Notes under the pieces: generated by a model
The model's database searches: none
The model's input: the letters and a program-made list of their open reading frames with translations, nothing else
Told to the model about the DNA's origin: nothing
Source: Bacteroidota bacterium
Lineage (GTDB): Bacteria; Bacteroidota; Bacteroidia; Chitinophagales; Chitinophagaceae
DNA length: 64,000 nucleotides
Direction: 5' to 3'
Assembly (NCBI GenBank): GCA_022708055.1
Contig: JAKIZK010000004.1
Coordinates: 1 to 64,000, forward strand
Shown here: positions 53,357 to 62,369 of the stretch, piece after piece
Numbering within the stretch: position 1 is the stretch's first letter
Layout of the letters: each line of letters begins with the position of its first letter
Made by a program: the position numbers and the translations under genes

Positions 53357-54427
53357 ATGTTGCACAATTTCAATGCCGGCCCGTCCATTCTGCCTCAGGA
53401 GGTTTTTGAGCAAGCGGGTAAGGCCGTTATTAATTTCAACCAAACGGGTTTATCTATTTTAGAAATTGGCCACCGTACACCATTATTTGAACCGGTGATG
53501 GAAGAAGCCCGTATGCTGGTAAAAGAATTGATGCAATTGGACAAAGACCACGAAGTTTTGTTTTTGCATGGCGGCGCCACTACACAGTTTATGCAAGTGC
53601 CTATGAACCTGCTCGACGAAAATGAAATAGCTGCTTATACTGAAACAGGTACCTGGGCAGGCAAAGCAATAAAGGAAGCCAAATTTTTTGGGCATGTGGA
53701 AATTGCAGGCTCTTCAAAAGAAAATAATTATACAAATATTCCTGAAGCTTTATCAGTAACACCTACAGCCCAATACCTGCACATTACCACCAATGAAACC
53801 ATTGCCGGTACACAATGGCATCAGCTACCTTACGATTGTGGTGTGCCACTGGTTGCTGATATGAGTAGCGATATCCTGAGCAGACAACTGGACTTCAACC
53901 GTTTTGACATCATCTATGCAGGGGCACAAAAAAACATGGGAGCTGCAGGTGTAAATCTTGTTGTTGTCAATAAAAATATTTTAGGCAAAACAAAACGCAA
54001 CATTCCTACCATTCTCGATTATCGCAATCACATTAAAGAAGCGAGTATGCTGAACACTCCGCCGGTGTTTGCCATATATGTGGTGCTGCTCACACTACGA
54101 TGGTTAAAAGCGAAAGGTGGCGTAGCCGTGATGGAAAAAAGAAATAATGAAAAAGCAAAACTGTTTTACGATACATTGGATGCGTTACCGATCTTTAGCG
54201 GCCCTGTTGCCAAAAAAGACAGAAGTAAAATGAATGCTGTGTTTGTAATGGAAGATAAAGAATTGGAGAAAGAATTTCTCACCCTTTGCACACAGGAAGG
54301 CATGATAGGCGTGAAAGGACACCGAAGTGTTGGCGGCTTCAGAGTTTCCATGTACAATGCATTAAAAATAGAAAGCGTAAAGGCATTAACAGACTTGATG
54401 AAAGATTTTGCAAACAAAAAAGGATAA
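53357..54427 (+). CDS. serC: phosphoserine aminotransferase
   Basis: 356 residues; start ATG 53357 (MLHNFNAGPSILPQEV), which is the conserved family N-terminus. The PLP-binding lysine is in YAGAQKNMGAAG; HGGATTQFMQVPMNLL and GVKGHRSVGGFRVSMYNAL bind phosphate and substrate. It makes 3-phosphoserine (serine and, in some bacteria, pyridoxal synthesis). DUF1015 follows 33 bases later, a common Bacteroidota pairing near serine biosynthesis. Confidence 0.97.
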   Translation: MLHNFNAGPSILPQEVFEQAGKAVINFNQTGLSILEIGHRTPLFEPVMEEARMLVKELMQLDKDHEVLFLHGGATTQFMQVPMNLLDENEIAAYTETGTWAGKAIKEAKFFGHVEIAGSSKENNYTNIPEALSVTPTAQYLHITTNETIAGTQWHQLPYDCGVPLVADMSSDILSRQLDFNRFDIIYAGAQKNMGAAGVNLVVVNKNILGKTKRNIPTILDYRNHIKEASMLNTPPVFAIYVVLLTLRWLKAKGGVAVMEKRNNEKAKLFYDTLDALPIFSGPVAKKDRSKMNAVFVMEDKELEKEFLTLCTQEGMIGVKGHRSVGGFRVSMYNALKIESVKALTDLMKDFANKKG

Positions 54428-54460
54428 CAACATTCAATTTAAATTTCAATAAACAAGCAG

Positions 54461-55696
54461 ATGGCGATTATTAAACCTTTTTCAGCATTGAGACCACAGC
54501 CCGATGTGGCAGCACAATTAGCCAGCCGACCTTATGATGTACTAAACAGTGAGGAAGCCAGAAAAGAAGCTGCCGGCAATCCGGTTTCATTTTTACATAT
54601 CACCAAATCAGAAATTGATTTGCCTGCCGAAGTGGATATACATAGCACGGCAGTGTATGCAAAAGCCAAAGAAAACCTACAACAGTTTATTGATGATGGA
54701 TTATTAACAAAGGAAGAAAAACCTTGTTATTATATTTACCAGCTGGTAATGCCCTTACCACAAGGAGGCCAACACAGCCAAACCGGGTTGGTTTGCGTTT
54801 CTTCGGTTGATGATTATAATAATGATGTAATAAAAAAACACGAATATACCCGTCCCGAAAAAGAAAAAGACCGCATTGACCACATGCAAGCAATAGCCGC
54901 ACAAACGGGAAATGTTTTTTTAGCTTACCGCGATGTGATGGAAGTAAATGCACTGATTGAAGGGTGGAAAGCAACCAACAAACCGGTTTACGACTTTGCA
55001 GCACCCGATGGCATTCAACATACAATTTGGATTATTGATCGGGAAATCGTGGTGAACTCCATTACCCGTTTGTTTGAAACAAATGTTCCCTGCACCTATA
55101 TTGCCGATGGTCATCATCGGGCAGCATCGGCGGCAAAGGTGCGCAATGCCTTTCCTGAAAGCGAGGATGCAAAATATTTTCTTACTACCATTTTTCCCGA
55201 AAGTCAATTATCCATTTGGGATTACAACCGGGTGGTAAAAGACCTGAATGAACTGAAACCGGAAAATCTTTTGGGATTTCTTCAGGAAGATTTTTATATC
55301 ACACTGAGTCCCGAACCCGTAAAGCCTGCACAGCCACACGAGTTTGGATTATATCTCGATAATCAATGGTATATTTTAGTAGCCAGAGAAGGTACTTACA
55401 CTACTGACCCCATTGGCGTACTCGACATCAGTATTCTTTCAAAAAATGTACTTGAAAAATTATTAGGCATAAAAGACCAGCGCACAGATAAAAGAATTGA
55501 TTTTGTAGGCGGCATTCGTGGATTAGCAGAACTGGAAAACAGAGTAAACAGTGGAGAAATGGCAGCGGCCTTTAGCTTATATCCGGTTTCGTTGAGTCAA
55601 TTATTTGATATTGCAGACAGTGGAAACGTAATGCCGCCAAAAAGCACCTGGTTTGAACCCAAACTAAGAGATGGACTTTTGACACATTTACTGTAA
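54461..55696 (+). CDS. DUF1015 protein
   Basis: 411 residues. It begins MAIIKPFSALRPQPDVAAQL and contains ASRPYDVLNSEEARKEAAGN, YIADGHHRAASAAKVRNAFP and VGGIRGLAELENRVNSGEMA, the full DUF1015 pattern. ParB/sulfiredoxin-like folds share the DGHHR motif, and some members are serine kinase-like; co-location with serC makes a serine-phosphate role attractive, but that is inference. Confidence 0.92.
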   Translation: MAIIKPFSALRPQPDVAAQLASRPYDVLNSEEARKEAAGNPVSFLHITKSEIDLPAEVDIHSTAVYAKAKENLQQFIDDGLLTKEEKPCYYIYQLVMPLPQGGQHSQTGLVCVSSVDDYNNDVIKKHEYTRPEKEKDRIDHMQAIAAQTGNVFLAYRDVMEVNALIEGWKATNKPVYDFAAPDGIQHTIWIIDREIVVNSITRLFETNVPCTYIADGHHRAASAAKVRNAFPESEDAKYFLTTIFPESQLSIWDYNRVVKDLNELKPENLLGFLQEDFYITLSPEPVKPAQPHEFGLYLDNQWYILVAREGTYTTDPIGVLDISILSKNVLEKLLGIKDQRTDKRIDFVGGIRGLAELENRVNSGEMAAAFSLYPVSLSQLFDIADSGNVMPPKSTWFEPKLRDGLLTHLL

Positions 55697-55766
55697 GCCC
55701 TACAAATATTTGTTATTTTTACAACGGAACCCTTTTTATAAGCGTCTCCGTTTTTTAATTTGTAAT

Positions 55767-56783
55767 ATGAATAAATTAATCATTCTTTCAACAGCATTAT
55801 TATTATCAGTTTTTGCATCTGCACAACCTGATGATGCAAAAAATTTGCAACAAACCGCCCGCAGCTTTATGCAAACAGGCGATTTTAATAATGCCATAAT
55901 TGTACTCAACCGGGCCTTGCAAACAGATAAGAATAATCTGGAACTACTGAAAGACCTGGCAATGACCTATTATCTAAAGCAGGATTATACAAAATCATAC
56001 GAAGTAGTAAAGCAGATAGTAGATCGAGATGATGCAGATGTGCAGGTATATCAAATAGCCGGAAACGTTTATCGTGCTATTGAAATGGTAAAGGAATGTG
56101 ATAAAATGTATAAAAAGGCTTTAAAAAAATTTCCGAATAGCGGGCCTTTGTATAGCGAGTATGGAGAATTGCTATGGCAAAAAAAAGATTTTGCTGCCAT
56201 TAATTATTGGGAAAAAGGGATAGAACTCGATCCTGCATACGGCGGAAACTATTATAATGCTGCGACGTTTTACTTCTATACTAAAGATAAAGTGTGGAGC
56301 CTGATCTATGGCGAAATCTTTGCCAATATGGAAAGCCTGAGCGAAAGAGGTGCCGCTATGAAAGAATTATTATATAAAACCTATAAAGAAAAACTTTTTG
56401 CTGATGCAGATATTCTGAAAGGGGAAGAGAAAAATAAAAATGAATTTTCAAAAGCTTTTTTGAACACCATGAGCAAAGAAACCGGATTGGCAGCCAATGG
56501 TGTAAACACCGAAGTGCTTACGATGATACGCACTAAATTTATTTTAGACTGGTTTGATACCTATGCAGGGAAATTTCCTTTCAAATTATTCGATTTTCAA
56601 CAGCAATTAATAAAAGAAGGACTGTTTGATGCCTATAACCAATGGCTGTTTGGCTCGGTTGAAAATCTTGCTGCTTATGAAAGCTGGACAAAGACCCATG
56701 AGGAGGTTTATAATAAATTTAAAACCTTTCAAAAAAGCCGGATTTTTAAAATGCCGGTCGGGCAGCACTACCAGGGAAAATAA
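55767..56783 (+). CDS. TPR-repeat protein, secreted
   Basis: 338 residues; start ATG 55767 (MNKLIILSTALLLSVFASAQ) gives a signal peptide. Residues about 25-175 are tetratricopeptide repeats (FMQTGDFNNAIIVLNRALQ, YYLKQDYTKSYEVVKQIVD, YSEYGELLWQKKDFAAINYW). The C-terminal part (FILDWFDTYAGKFPFKLFDF) is not recognised. It is probably a periplasmic scaffolding protein. Followed by a good terminator. Confidence 0.88.
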   Translation: MNKLIILSTALLLSVFASAQPDDAKNLQQTARSFMQTGDFNNAIIVLNRALQTDKNNLELLKDLAMTYYLKQDYTKSYEVVKQIVDRDDADVQVYQIAGNVYRAIEMVKECDKMYKKALKKFPNSGPLYSEYGELLWQKKDFAAINYWEKGIELDPAYGGNYYNAATFYFYTKDKVWSLIYGEIFANMESLSERGAAMKELLYKTYKEKLFADADILKGEEKNKNEFSKAFLNTMSKETGLAANGVNTEVLTMIRTKFILDWFDTYAGKFPFKLFDFQQQLIKEGLFDAYNQWLFGSVENLAAYESWTKTHEEVYNKFKTFQKSRIFKMPVGQHYQGK

Positions 56784-56800
56784 TTTTCAAAGAATCTTAA

Positions 56801-56833
56801 AAAAATGCATCGGTCAGTCCGGTGCATTTTTAT
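56801..56833 (+). terminator. intrinsic terminator after the TPR gene
   Basis: Stem AAATGCATCGG / CCGGTGCATTT (56803-56813 with 56819-56829) with one G-T pair, 5-base loop, then T-rich sequence. Confidence 0.85.
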
Positions 56834-56880
56834 TTTCATTAACTTGTCGCAGCTAACTTTTTTCACCTAATGCCTGCACC

Positions 56881-58662
56881 ATGATGGAATTAAAAAGACT
56901 ATTCGATTGCCTGCAATATAATCTGGATCGTAAACCACTTGAAGACATGCTTGCCGGAAAAGAAGGCGGCCAGTGGAAAAAATACAGCACAGCAGATGTA
57001 AAAAATATTGTTGACAATTTAAGCGCCGGGCTGCTCAGCATGGGAGTATCCTGCGGCGATATGAGTGCCGAAGGCCGCGATAAGATTGCAATACTTTGTA
57101 AAAACAGACCCGAGTGGGTAATGCTGGATCTGGCTGTGCAACAAATAGGTGCATTGCTGGTTCCCCTTTATCCTACTATTAATGTAAATGAATTGGAATA
57201 TGTATTGAATGATGCTCAGGTAAAATATGTTTTTGTAAATGATGAAGACCTTTATTTAAAAGTTTTCAGTCTGAAAGACAAAGTGCCCAACCTGAAAGAT
57301 ATATTTACTTTTGAACATGTGCCCAATGCAAAGCACTGGAAAGAAGTAACATCACTTAGCACACCCGAATTGATAAATAAGATTAAGCCTATTGCAGATG
57401 GAATAAAATACGAAGATCTTGTTACCATCATTTATACATCGGGCACCACCGGCAAGCCCAAAGGAGTTATGCTGTCGCATCGTAATATTTTATCTAATGT
57501 AATTGATTCATTGCCCTGCTTTCCTCCCGGCGATGATATGAGGAGCCTGAGCTTTCTGCCCCTCAATCATATTTTCGAACGCATGGTTACCTATTTATAT
57601 CTTTTCAATCGTACCGCTATTTATTATGCTGAAAGTTTAGAATCCATTGGTGATAATTTAAAGGAAGTAAAACCACATTTATTTACAACCGTTCCCCGCC
57701 TGCTGGAAAAAGTGTATGACCGCATCATGCAAAAAGGAAGTGAGCTGAGTGGGTTTAAAAAGAAATTATTTTTCTGGGCACATGGTCTTGCCGAAAAATT
57801 TGAGATTAATAAAAACCAGGGCTTCTGGTACAGGCTTCAACTGGGCCTTGCCAATAAAATTATTTTCAGCAAGTGGCGTGAAGGATTGGGCAACAATATA
57901 AAATGTATTGTAAGTGGTGGTGCTGCCTGCCAGGTTCGTTTGATTCGAATCTTTACTGCAGCCAGAATTCCCATTATGGAAGGATATGGGCTTACCGAAA
58001 CCTCACCGGTAATTTCGGTAAACAGATATGAAATAAGCGGACGGTCTTTTGGCACAGTAGGGCCACTTATCAAAAATGTAGCAGTTAAAATTGCCGAGGA
58101 TGGTGAAATACTTTGTAAGGGTCCCAATATTATGGTTGGCTATTACAAAAGACAGGACTTAACCGACGAAGTAATCAATGACGGTTGGTTTTATACAGGC
58201 GATATTGGTTTGATGACACAAGATGGTTTTTTAAAAATCACCGACCGTAAAAAAGAATTATTTAAAACCAGCGGCGGAAAATATGTAGCACCATTGCCTA
58301 TTGAAAATAAATTGAAAGAATCGCCATTAGTAGAGCAGGTAATGGTAGTAGGAGCCGAAAGAAAATTTGTGGGTGCATTGATTGTTCCCTCATTTCCCAA
58401 TTTAAAAGACTGGTGCCGCAAAAATGGTATAGCCGAAGGAGATCATGCTGCCATGATTCAAAACCCCAGTGTAAAAGAATTGTATAAAGAACTGGTGGAA
58501 ACTTTCAACAAGTTTTTCAACCATGTAGAGCAAATTAAAAAATTTGAACTACTGCCCGATGAATGGAGTATAGACAGCGGCGAAATGACACCCAAGCTTT
58601 CTTTAAAAAGAAAAGTAGTGATGGAAAAATACCGCGATGCGATTGAGCGTATTTATAACTAA
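56881..58662 (+). CDS. long-chain acyl-CoA synthetase (AMP-forming ligase)
   Basis: 593 residues, start ATG 56881 (a second ATG directly follows). AMP-binding motif TIIYTSGTTGKPKGVMLSH, then EGYGLTETSPVISVNRYE, WFYTGDIGLMTQDGFLKITD and the C-terminal KTSGGKYVAPLPIENKL. The layout matches the FAA1/FadD15-like long-chain subgroup. It activates fatty acids to acyl-CoA for degradation or lipid synthesis. It ends 1 base before the convergent asd stop. Confidence 0.95.
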   Translation: MMELKRLFDCLQYNLDRKPLEDMLAGKEGGQWKKYSTADVKNIVDNLSAGLLSMGVSCGDMSAEGRDKIAILCKNRPEWVMLDLAVQQIGALLVPLYPTINVNELEYVLNDAQVKYVFVNDEDLYLKVFSLKDKVPNLKDIFTFEHVPNAKHWKEVTSLSTPELINKIKPIADGIKYEDLVTIIYTSGTTGKPKGVMLSHRNILSNVIDSLPCFPPGDDMRSLSFLPLNHIFERMVTYLYLFNRTAIYYAESLESIGDNLKEVKPHLFTTVPRLLEKVYDRIMQKGSELSGFKKKLFFWAHGLAEKFEINKNQGFWYRLQLGLANKIIFSKWREGLGNNIKCIVSGGAACQVRLIRIFTAARIPIMEGYGLTETSPVISVNRYEISGRSFGTVGPLIKNVAVKIAEDGEILCKGPNIMVGYYKRQDLTDEVINDGWFYTGDIGLMTQDGFLKITDRKKELFKTSGGKYVAPLPIENKLKESPLVEQVMVVGAERKFVGALIVPSFPNLKDWCRKNGIAEGDHAAMIQNPSVKELYKELVETFNKFFNHVEQIKKFELLPDEWSIDSGEMTPKLSLKRKVVMEKYRDAIERIYN

Positions 58663-58663
58663 G

Positions 58664-59656
58664 CTACTTCAACAATCCTTTTGAAAGCAGGTATTCTGCA
58701 ATCTGAACCGCATTGGTGGCAGCGCCTTTGCGCAGGTTGTCCGATACAATCCACATGTTTAAAGTATTGTGCTGGCTTTCATCTCTTCTTAATCGTCCAA
58801 CAAATACTTCGTCTTTCTCATGCGCATCTTTTGGCATAGGATATTGCTGGGTTGTTATATCATCAACCAAAACAATTCCCCGTGAATTTTGCAATAAAGC
58901 CTTGATATCATTTAATTCGAAATCGTTTTCAAATTCCACATTTACACTTTCGCTGTGGCCACCCATTACCGGAATACGAACTGTAGTAGCGGTTACCTTA
59001 ATATTATCATCCCGCATGATCTTACAGGTTTCCTTTACCATCTTCATTTCTTCTTTGGTGTAGCCATTGTCCAGAAATACATCAATCTGTGGAATTACAT
59101 TCAGGTCAATTGGATACTTATAAGCCATTTCTCCCTGCACACCTTTTCTTTCATTCATCAGTTGCGTTACCGCTTTTACACCGGTGCCTGTTACACTTTG
59201 ATAAGTAGAAACCACCACTCTTTTAATACCATATTTTTTATGAAGCGGATCCAATGCTACTACCATTTGAATAGTGCTGCAATTGGGATTGGCAATTATT
59301 TTATCATTCTCAGTAAGTACATCAGCATTTATTTCGGGTACAACCAATGGTTTTGATGGATCCATACGCCAGGCTGATGAATTGTCGATAACCGTAATAC
59401 CTGCAGCGGCAAACTGAGGCGCCCACTCAAGCGAAGTGCTGCCACCGGCAGAAAAAATAGCAACAGCAGGACGAGCAGCAATGGCATCTTTCATGCCTAT
59501 CACTTTATATTTCTTTCCTTTAAAGTCAACTTCTTTGCCCACTGATTTTTCTGAAGCAACTGGAATCAATTCGGTAACCGGAAAATTTCTTTCTGCCAAT
59601 ACCTGCATCATTTTGGTACCTACCAATCCTGTGGCACCTACTACTGCTACTTTCAT
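58664..59656 (-). CDS. asd: aspartate-semialdehyde dehydrogenase
   Basis: 330 residues. NADP-binding start VVGATGLVGTKMMQVLAERN, catalytic Cys in NPNCSTIQMVVAL, and His in IPVMGGHSESVNVEFEN. It reduces aspartyl phosphate to aspartate semialdehyde, the branch point for lysine/diaminopimelate, threonine and methionine. Its 5' region carries a leader-peptide attenuator and, unusually for this phylum, a perfect AGGAGG Shine-Dalgarno 7 bases before the ATG. Confidence 0.97.
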   Translation of the reverse strand: MKVAVVGATGLVGTKMMQVLAERNFPVTELIPVASEKSVGKEVDFKGKKYKVIGMKDAIAARPAVAIFSAGGSTSLEWAPQFAAAGITVIDNSSAWRMDPSKPLVVPEINADVLTENDKIIANPNCSTIQMVVALDPLHKKYGIKRVVVSTYQSVTGTGVKAVTQLMNERKGVQGEMAYKYPIDLNVIPQIDVFLDNGYTKEEMKMVKETCKIMRDDNIKVTATTVRIPVMGGHSESVNVEFENDFELNDIKALLQNSRGIVLVDDITTQQYPMPKDAHEKDEVFVGRLRRDESQHNTLNMWIVSDNLRKGAATNAVQIAEYLLSKGLLK

Positions 59657-59663
59657 AATTCAT

Positions 59664-59669
59664 CCTCCT
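59664..59669 (-). promoter_or_regulatory. strong Shine-Dalgarno (AGGAGG) of asd
   Basis: Perfect AGGAGG on the reverse strand, 7 bases before the ATG at 59656. Most starts in this window have no such sequence, so asd translation is initiated in a different, leader-independent way. Confidence 0.75.
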
Positions 59670-59694
59670 GCCGCCCGAGCGACAATTTTTAGGT

Positions 59695-59726
59695 AAAAAA
59701 AACAGGCCTTCCGTTTTGGAAGGCCC
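59695..59726 (-). terminator. attenuator terminator in the asd leader
   Basis: Perfect 8-bp stem GGCCTTCC / GGAAGGCC (59718-59725 with 59705-59712), 5-base loop AAAAC, then TG and eight T (59695-59702). It lies between the leader peptide and asd and would stop transcription before asd unless prevented. Confidence 0.88.
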
Positions 59727-59759
59727 TTTCAGTTTTATAATGTACACACATTACGCTGC

Positions 59760-59767
59760 AACCTTCC
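59760..59767 (-). promoter_or_regulatory. antiterminator segment in the asd leader
   Basis: Reverse-strand GGAAGGTT, 3 bases after the leader-peptide stop. It can pair over 8 bp (two G-T) with GGCCTTCC, the 5' arm of the terminator at 59718-59725, which makes the two structures mutually exclusive. Confidence 0.65.
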
Positions 59768-59770
59768 TCA

Positions 59771-59815
59771 TTAAGAGAACTGTTTTTTATTGCGTTTTGT
59801 GTGATTCATTTTCAT
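59771..59815 (-). CDS. 14-residue leader peptide of the asd attenuator
   Basis: ATG 59813-59815, peptide MKMNHTKRNKKQFS, stop TAA 59771-59773. Nine of 14 residues are Lys, Met, Asn or Thr, all made from aspartate; AT-rich coding favours Lys and Asn, so the bias alone is not proof. The ATG lies 8 bases after an excellent promoter, and a competing antiterminator and terminator follow. When a ribosome finishes at the stop it would cover the antiterminator segment, so the terminator forms; stalling on Lys/Met/Asn/Thr codons leaves it free to block the terminator. A real peptide product is not required. Confidence 0.62.
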   Translation of the reverse strand: MKMNHTKRNKKQFS

Positions 59816-59823
59816 TTCGGGAG

Positions 59824-59855
59824 CAAATGTAATAGCCGATTACCTGATCTCCAAA
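59824..59855 (-). promoter_or_regulatory. promoter of the asd leader transcript
   Basis: -33 TTTG (59852-59855) and exact -7 TACATTTG (59824-59831) separated by 20 bases, the Bacteroidota vegetative promoter pattern. Transcription would begin a few bases before the leader-peptide ATG. Confidence 0.7.
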
Positions 59856-59910
59856 AAATACTGAAAAAAAATAATATCAAATTAACTGAATCATTTTCTA
59901 TCTTAAGGCT

Positions 59911-61611
59911 GTGAAAGTTTTATTGCTTTTTATACTCTTGGTTCCTACGCTTACCTTTTCGCAAAACAGGTACGATGTAGTGATCGACGAAATAATGGCC
60001 GACCCTACACCGCAAGTGGGGCTACCCAATAGCGAATGGATTGAACTGAGAAACACAACATTGCTTCCCATAAATCTGCAAGGCTGGCGTATAGCAGATG
60101 GCAGCGGGCAAAGTGGTGCCATGCCCAATTTTACTTTACAACCCGATAGCATGGTCATTGTATGTACCGGTAGTGCCGTAGCCGCATTATCGGTATTGGG
60201 TACTACTATTTCGGTTACCAGTTTTCCTTCCTTGGATAATGATGGTGAAACAATTTTTATAAAAGCACTCAATGGAAAAATTATTCATGCGGTAAGTTAT
60301 ACTTCTGCCTGGTACCAAAATGAATTGAAAAAAGACGGTGGATGGTCGCTTGAAATGATAAACTCTAAAAGACCCTGTGCCGGCAGCAGTAACTGGAAGG
60401 CAAGTGTAAGCCCAACCGGTGGCACACCCGGTAAAAAAAATTCTATTGATGCAGTTAATGGCGATACAGAAGCACCGAAGATTCTGAATGCATACACAAC
60501 AAACAGCACTACTATTATTATCGTTTTTGATGAACCGGTGGATAGTTTGTCGGGAGCAACACTTAGTAATTATACAAGTGATGGCGGATTAGTTTTTTCC
60601 GGTGTCACCACTTTGTCGCCTTTATTCAATAAGGTGCAGCTAACAACTTCCACATCTCTCAATAGCATCACGGTATATACAATTTCTGTTTCGGGAGTAA
60701 AGGATTGTAAAGGCAACACCATTAGCAGTAGCAGTAAAGTAAAAACAGGCTTAGCTACAGATGCATTGGCGGGTGATTGGATCATTAATGAATTTCTGTT
60801 TAATCCAAAACCCAATGCATACGACTATGTAGAGTTTTATAACAAGAGTAATAAAATATTTGACGCATCAAAACTTTATGTAGCCAACAGAAACAGCTCC
60901 GGCGTTATCAGCTCCATCAAGCCATTAAGCAATGTGCCTTGGTTTATTTTTCCGGGCGAATATATTGTAGCTACCGACGATGCAGCCAGCCTTGCATTAA
61001 ACTATCTTGTTCTGCATCCGGAAAATGTATTAATGGTTTCGACCATGCCTTCATATCCTGATGATGAAGGCAACATCATTGCTTTAAACTTTCAGGGAGA
61101 AGTAGTAGATGAAGTAAAATACAAAGATGATTGGCATTTCAAACTAATAGATAATGCCGAAGGCGTAGCTCTAGAACGATTAGATGCAAATGAAAGTTCG
61201 CAAAATGAAAATAACTGGCATAGTGCAGCATCTACAGCCGGCTATGGTACACCTACCTATAAAAACTCGCAGTACAAACAAATGGATGCAATAGACGCTA
61301 CCATCGCAATAACGCCCAAAGTATTTTCGCCTGACAATGACGGCTATAATGATGTAGCATCCATTCAGTATAAAATTGTGGAGCCGGGCTATGTTGCCAA
61401 CATAGTAATATATGATGCTGCAGGAAGGCCAGTACGACAGTTGGTAAGAAACGGAACAATAGGGCTGACCGGATACTGGAACTGGGATGGATTGAATGAT
61501 AAAGGCAGCAAATTAGCAACCGGCACTTACCTTATCTTCACCGAAATTTTTAACCTGCAAGGAAAAAAGAAACAATTTAAAAACACAATTGTGCTTGCCC
61601 GAAAGTTTTAA
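59911..61611 (+). CDS. secreted lamin-tail (LTD) protein with gliding/T9SS-like C-terminus
   Basis: 566 residues, start GTG 59911, signal peptide ending at FSQ (residue 18). Two lamin-tail domains: residues about 20-175 (VVIDEIMADPTPQVGLPNSE ... IELRNTTLLPINLQGWRIAD) and about 290-440 (WIINEFLFNPKPNAYDYVEF). An Ig-like strand-rich region (about 185-285) lies between. The C-terminal 100 residues (SPDNDGYNDVASIQYKI ... IYDAAGRPVRQLVRNG ... GYWNWDGLNDKGSKLATGTY) are FlgD-Ig/gliding-type, used as a cell-surface export or anchoring module. It probably acts at the surface; the role of LTDs there may be DNA or polymer binding. Confidence 0.88.
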   Translation: MKVLLLFILLVPTLTFSQNRYDVVIDEIMADPTPQVGLPNSEWIELRNTTLLPINLQGWRIADGSGQSGAMPNFTLQPDSMVIVCTGSAVAALSVLGTTISVTSFPSLDNDGETIFIKALNGKIIHAVSYTSAWYQNELKKDGGWSLEMINSKRPCAGSSNWKASVSPTGGTPGKKNSIDAVNGDTEAPKILNAYTTNSTTIIIVFDEPVDSLSGATLSNYTSDGGLVFSGVTTLSPLFNKVQLTTSTSLNSITVYTISVSGVKDCKGNTISSSSKVKTGLATDALAGDWIINEFLFNPKPNAYDYVEFYNKSNKIFDASKLYVANRNSSGVISSIKPLSNVPWFIFPGEYIVATDDAASLALNYLVLHPENVLMVSTMPSYPDDEGNIIALNFQGEVVDEVKYKDDWHFKLIDNAEGVALERLDANESSQNENNWHSAASTAGYGTPTYKNSQYKQMDAIDATIAITPKVFSPDNDGYNDVASIQYKIVEPGYVANIVIYDAAGRPVRQLVRNGTIGLTGYWNWDGLNDKGSKLATGTYLIFTEIFNLQGKKKQFKNTIVLARKF

Positions 61612-61627
61612 TACACAATCATTGGAA

Positions 61628-62323
61628 ATGAAACAATCAACTTCAGTCATCAAAAATTTAATCGTTGTAGTAATCGTTGCCGGTGTCATCGGTGCATTAA
61701 CCGTATTGGCCGGCGATTCGTTTGGGATGGTTACAGGAGATATAACTGCCAAACTATTTTTGATCAGTATATCATTTGTATTTTTTTGCATACCTGCTGC
61801 TTTAGGGTTTGTGGTAGCCGAAAAACCAATCTATGAGGCACTGGGCAAAGCAACTATGCTGGTTGCCGCAGCCGCATTTTTAATAACCCTGATTTTAATT
61901 TTTGCAGGAATAAATGAAGATGCAAGTATTGCAAAACTTGCCGCTGCACTCTTTATAGCATCCATTGCATTGGGTCATATTTCTTTATTACATCATTTCA
62001 ATCTACGTAATAAACATGCACATACTGCCCGCACCAGCGCTACTATATTCATCGCCATTTATTCATTTATTATGATCATAAATATTTTTGGTACCGGCTT
62101 TGGTTTCAGTTCCATATTGGGAAACCAGACCATGCTAAAAGGTGGAGTTGCCTCTTTGGTGCTTGATTTGGCAGCCACGGTACTAGTGCCGCTTTGCAAC
62201 AGATTGCCGGCTGATGAGCAACCTACATTAAGTTTTACGAATGAAAATAAACCCACTTTTGAAGAAGCAGTAAAATCAGAAATATCAGATGTAAGCAATG
62301 AAGTCGAAAACAATAACCAATAA
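61628..62323 (+). CDS. uncharacterised membrane protein, about six transmembrane segments
   Basis: 231 residues; start ATG 61628 (MKQSTSVIKNLIVVVIVAGV). Hydrophobic segments near residues 9-26, 39-60, 70-91, 99-115, 130-150 and 163-185. The acidic C-terminal tail (about 40 residues) is probably cytoplasmic. No family recognised. It follows the LTD gene by 16 bases, probably in the same transcript. Confidence 0.78.
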   Translation: MKQSTSVIKNLIVVVIVAGVIGALTVLAGDSFGMVTGDITAKLFLISISFVFFCIPAALGFVVAEKPIYEALGKATMLVAAAAFLITLILIFAGINEDASIAKLAAALFIASIALGHISLLHHFNLRNKHAHTARTSATIFIAIYSFIMIINIFGTGFGFSSILGNQTMLKGGVASLVLDLAATVLVPLCNRLPADEQPTLSFTNENKPTFEEAVKSEISDVSNEVENNNQ

Positions 62324-62369
62324 TTGTGTTCGCTGTTTCTTTCTGTATATTAAAAAACTGATGTAAGTA

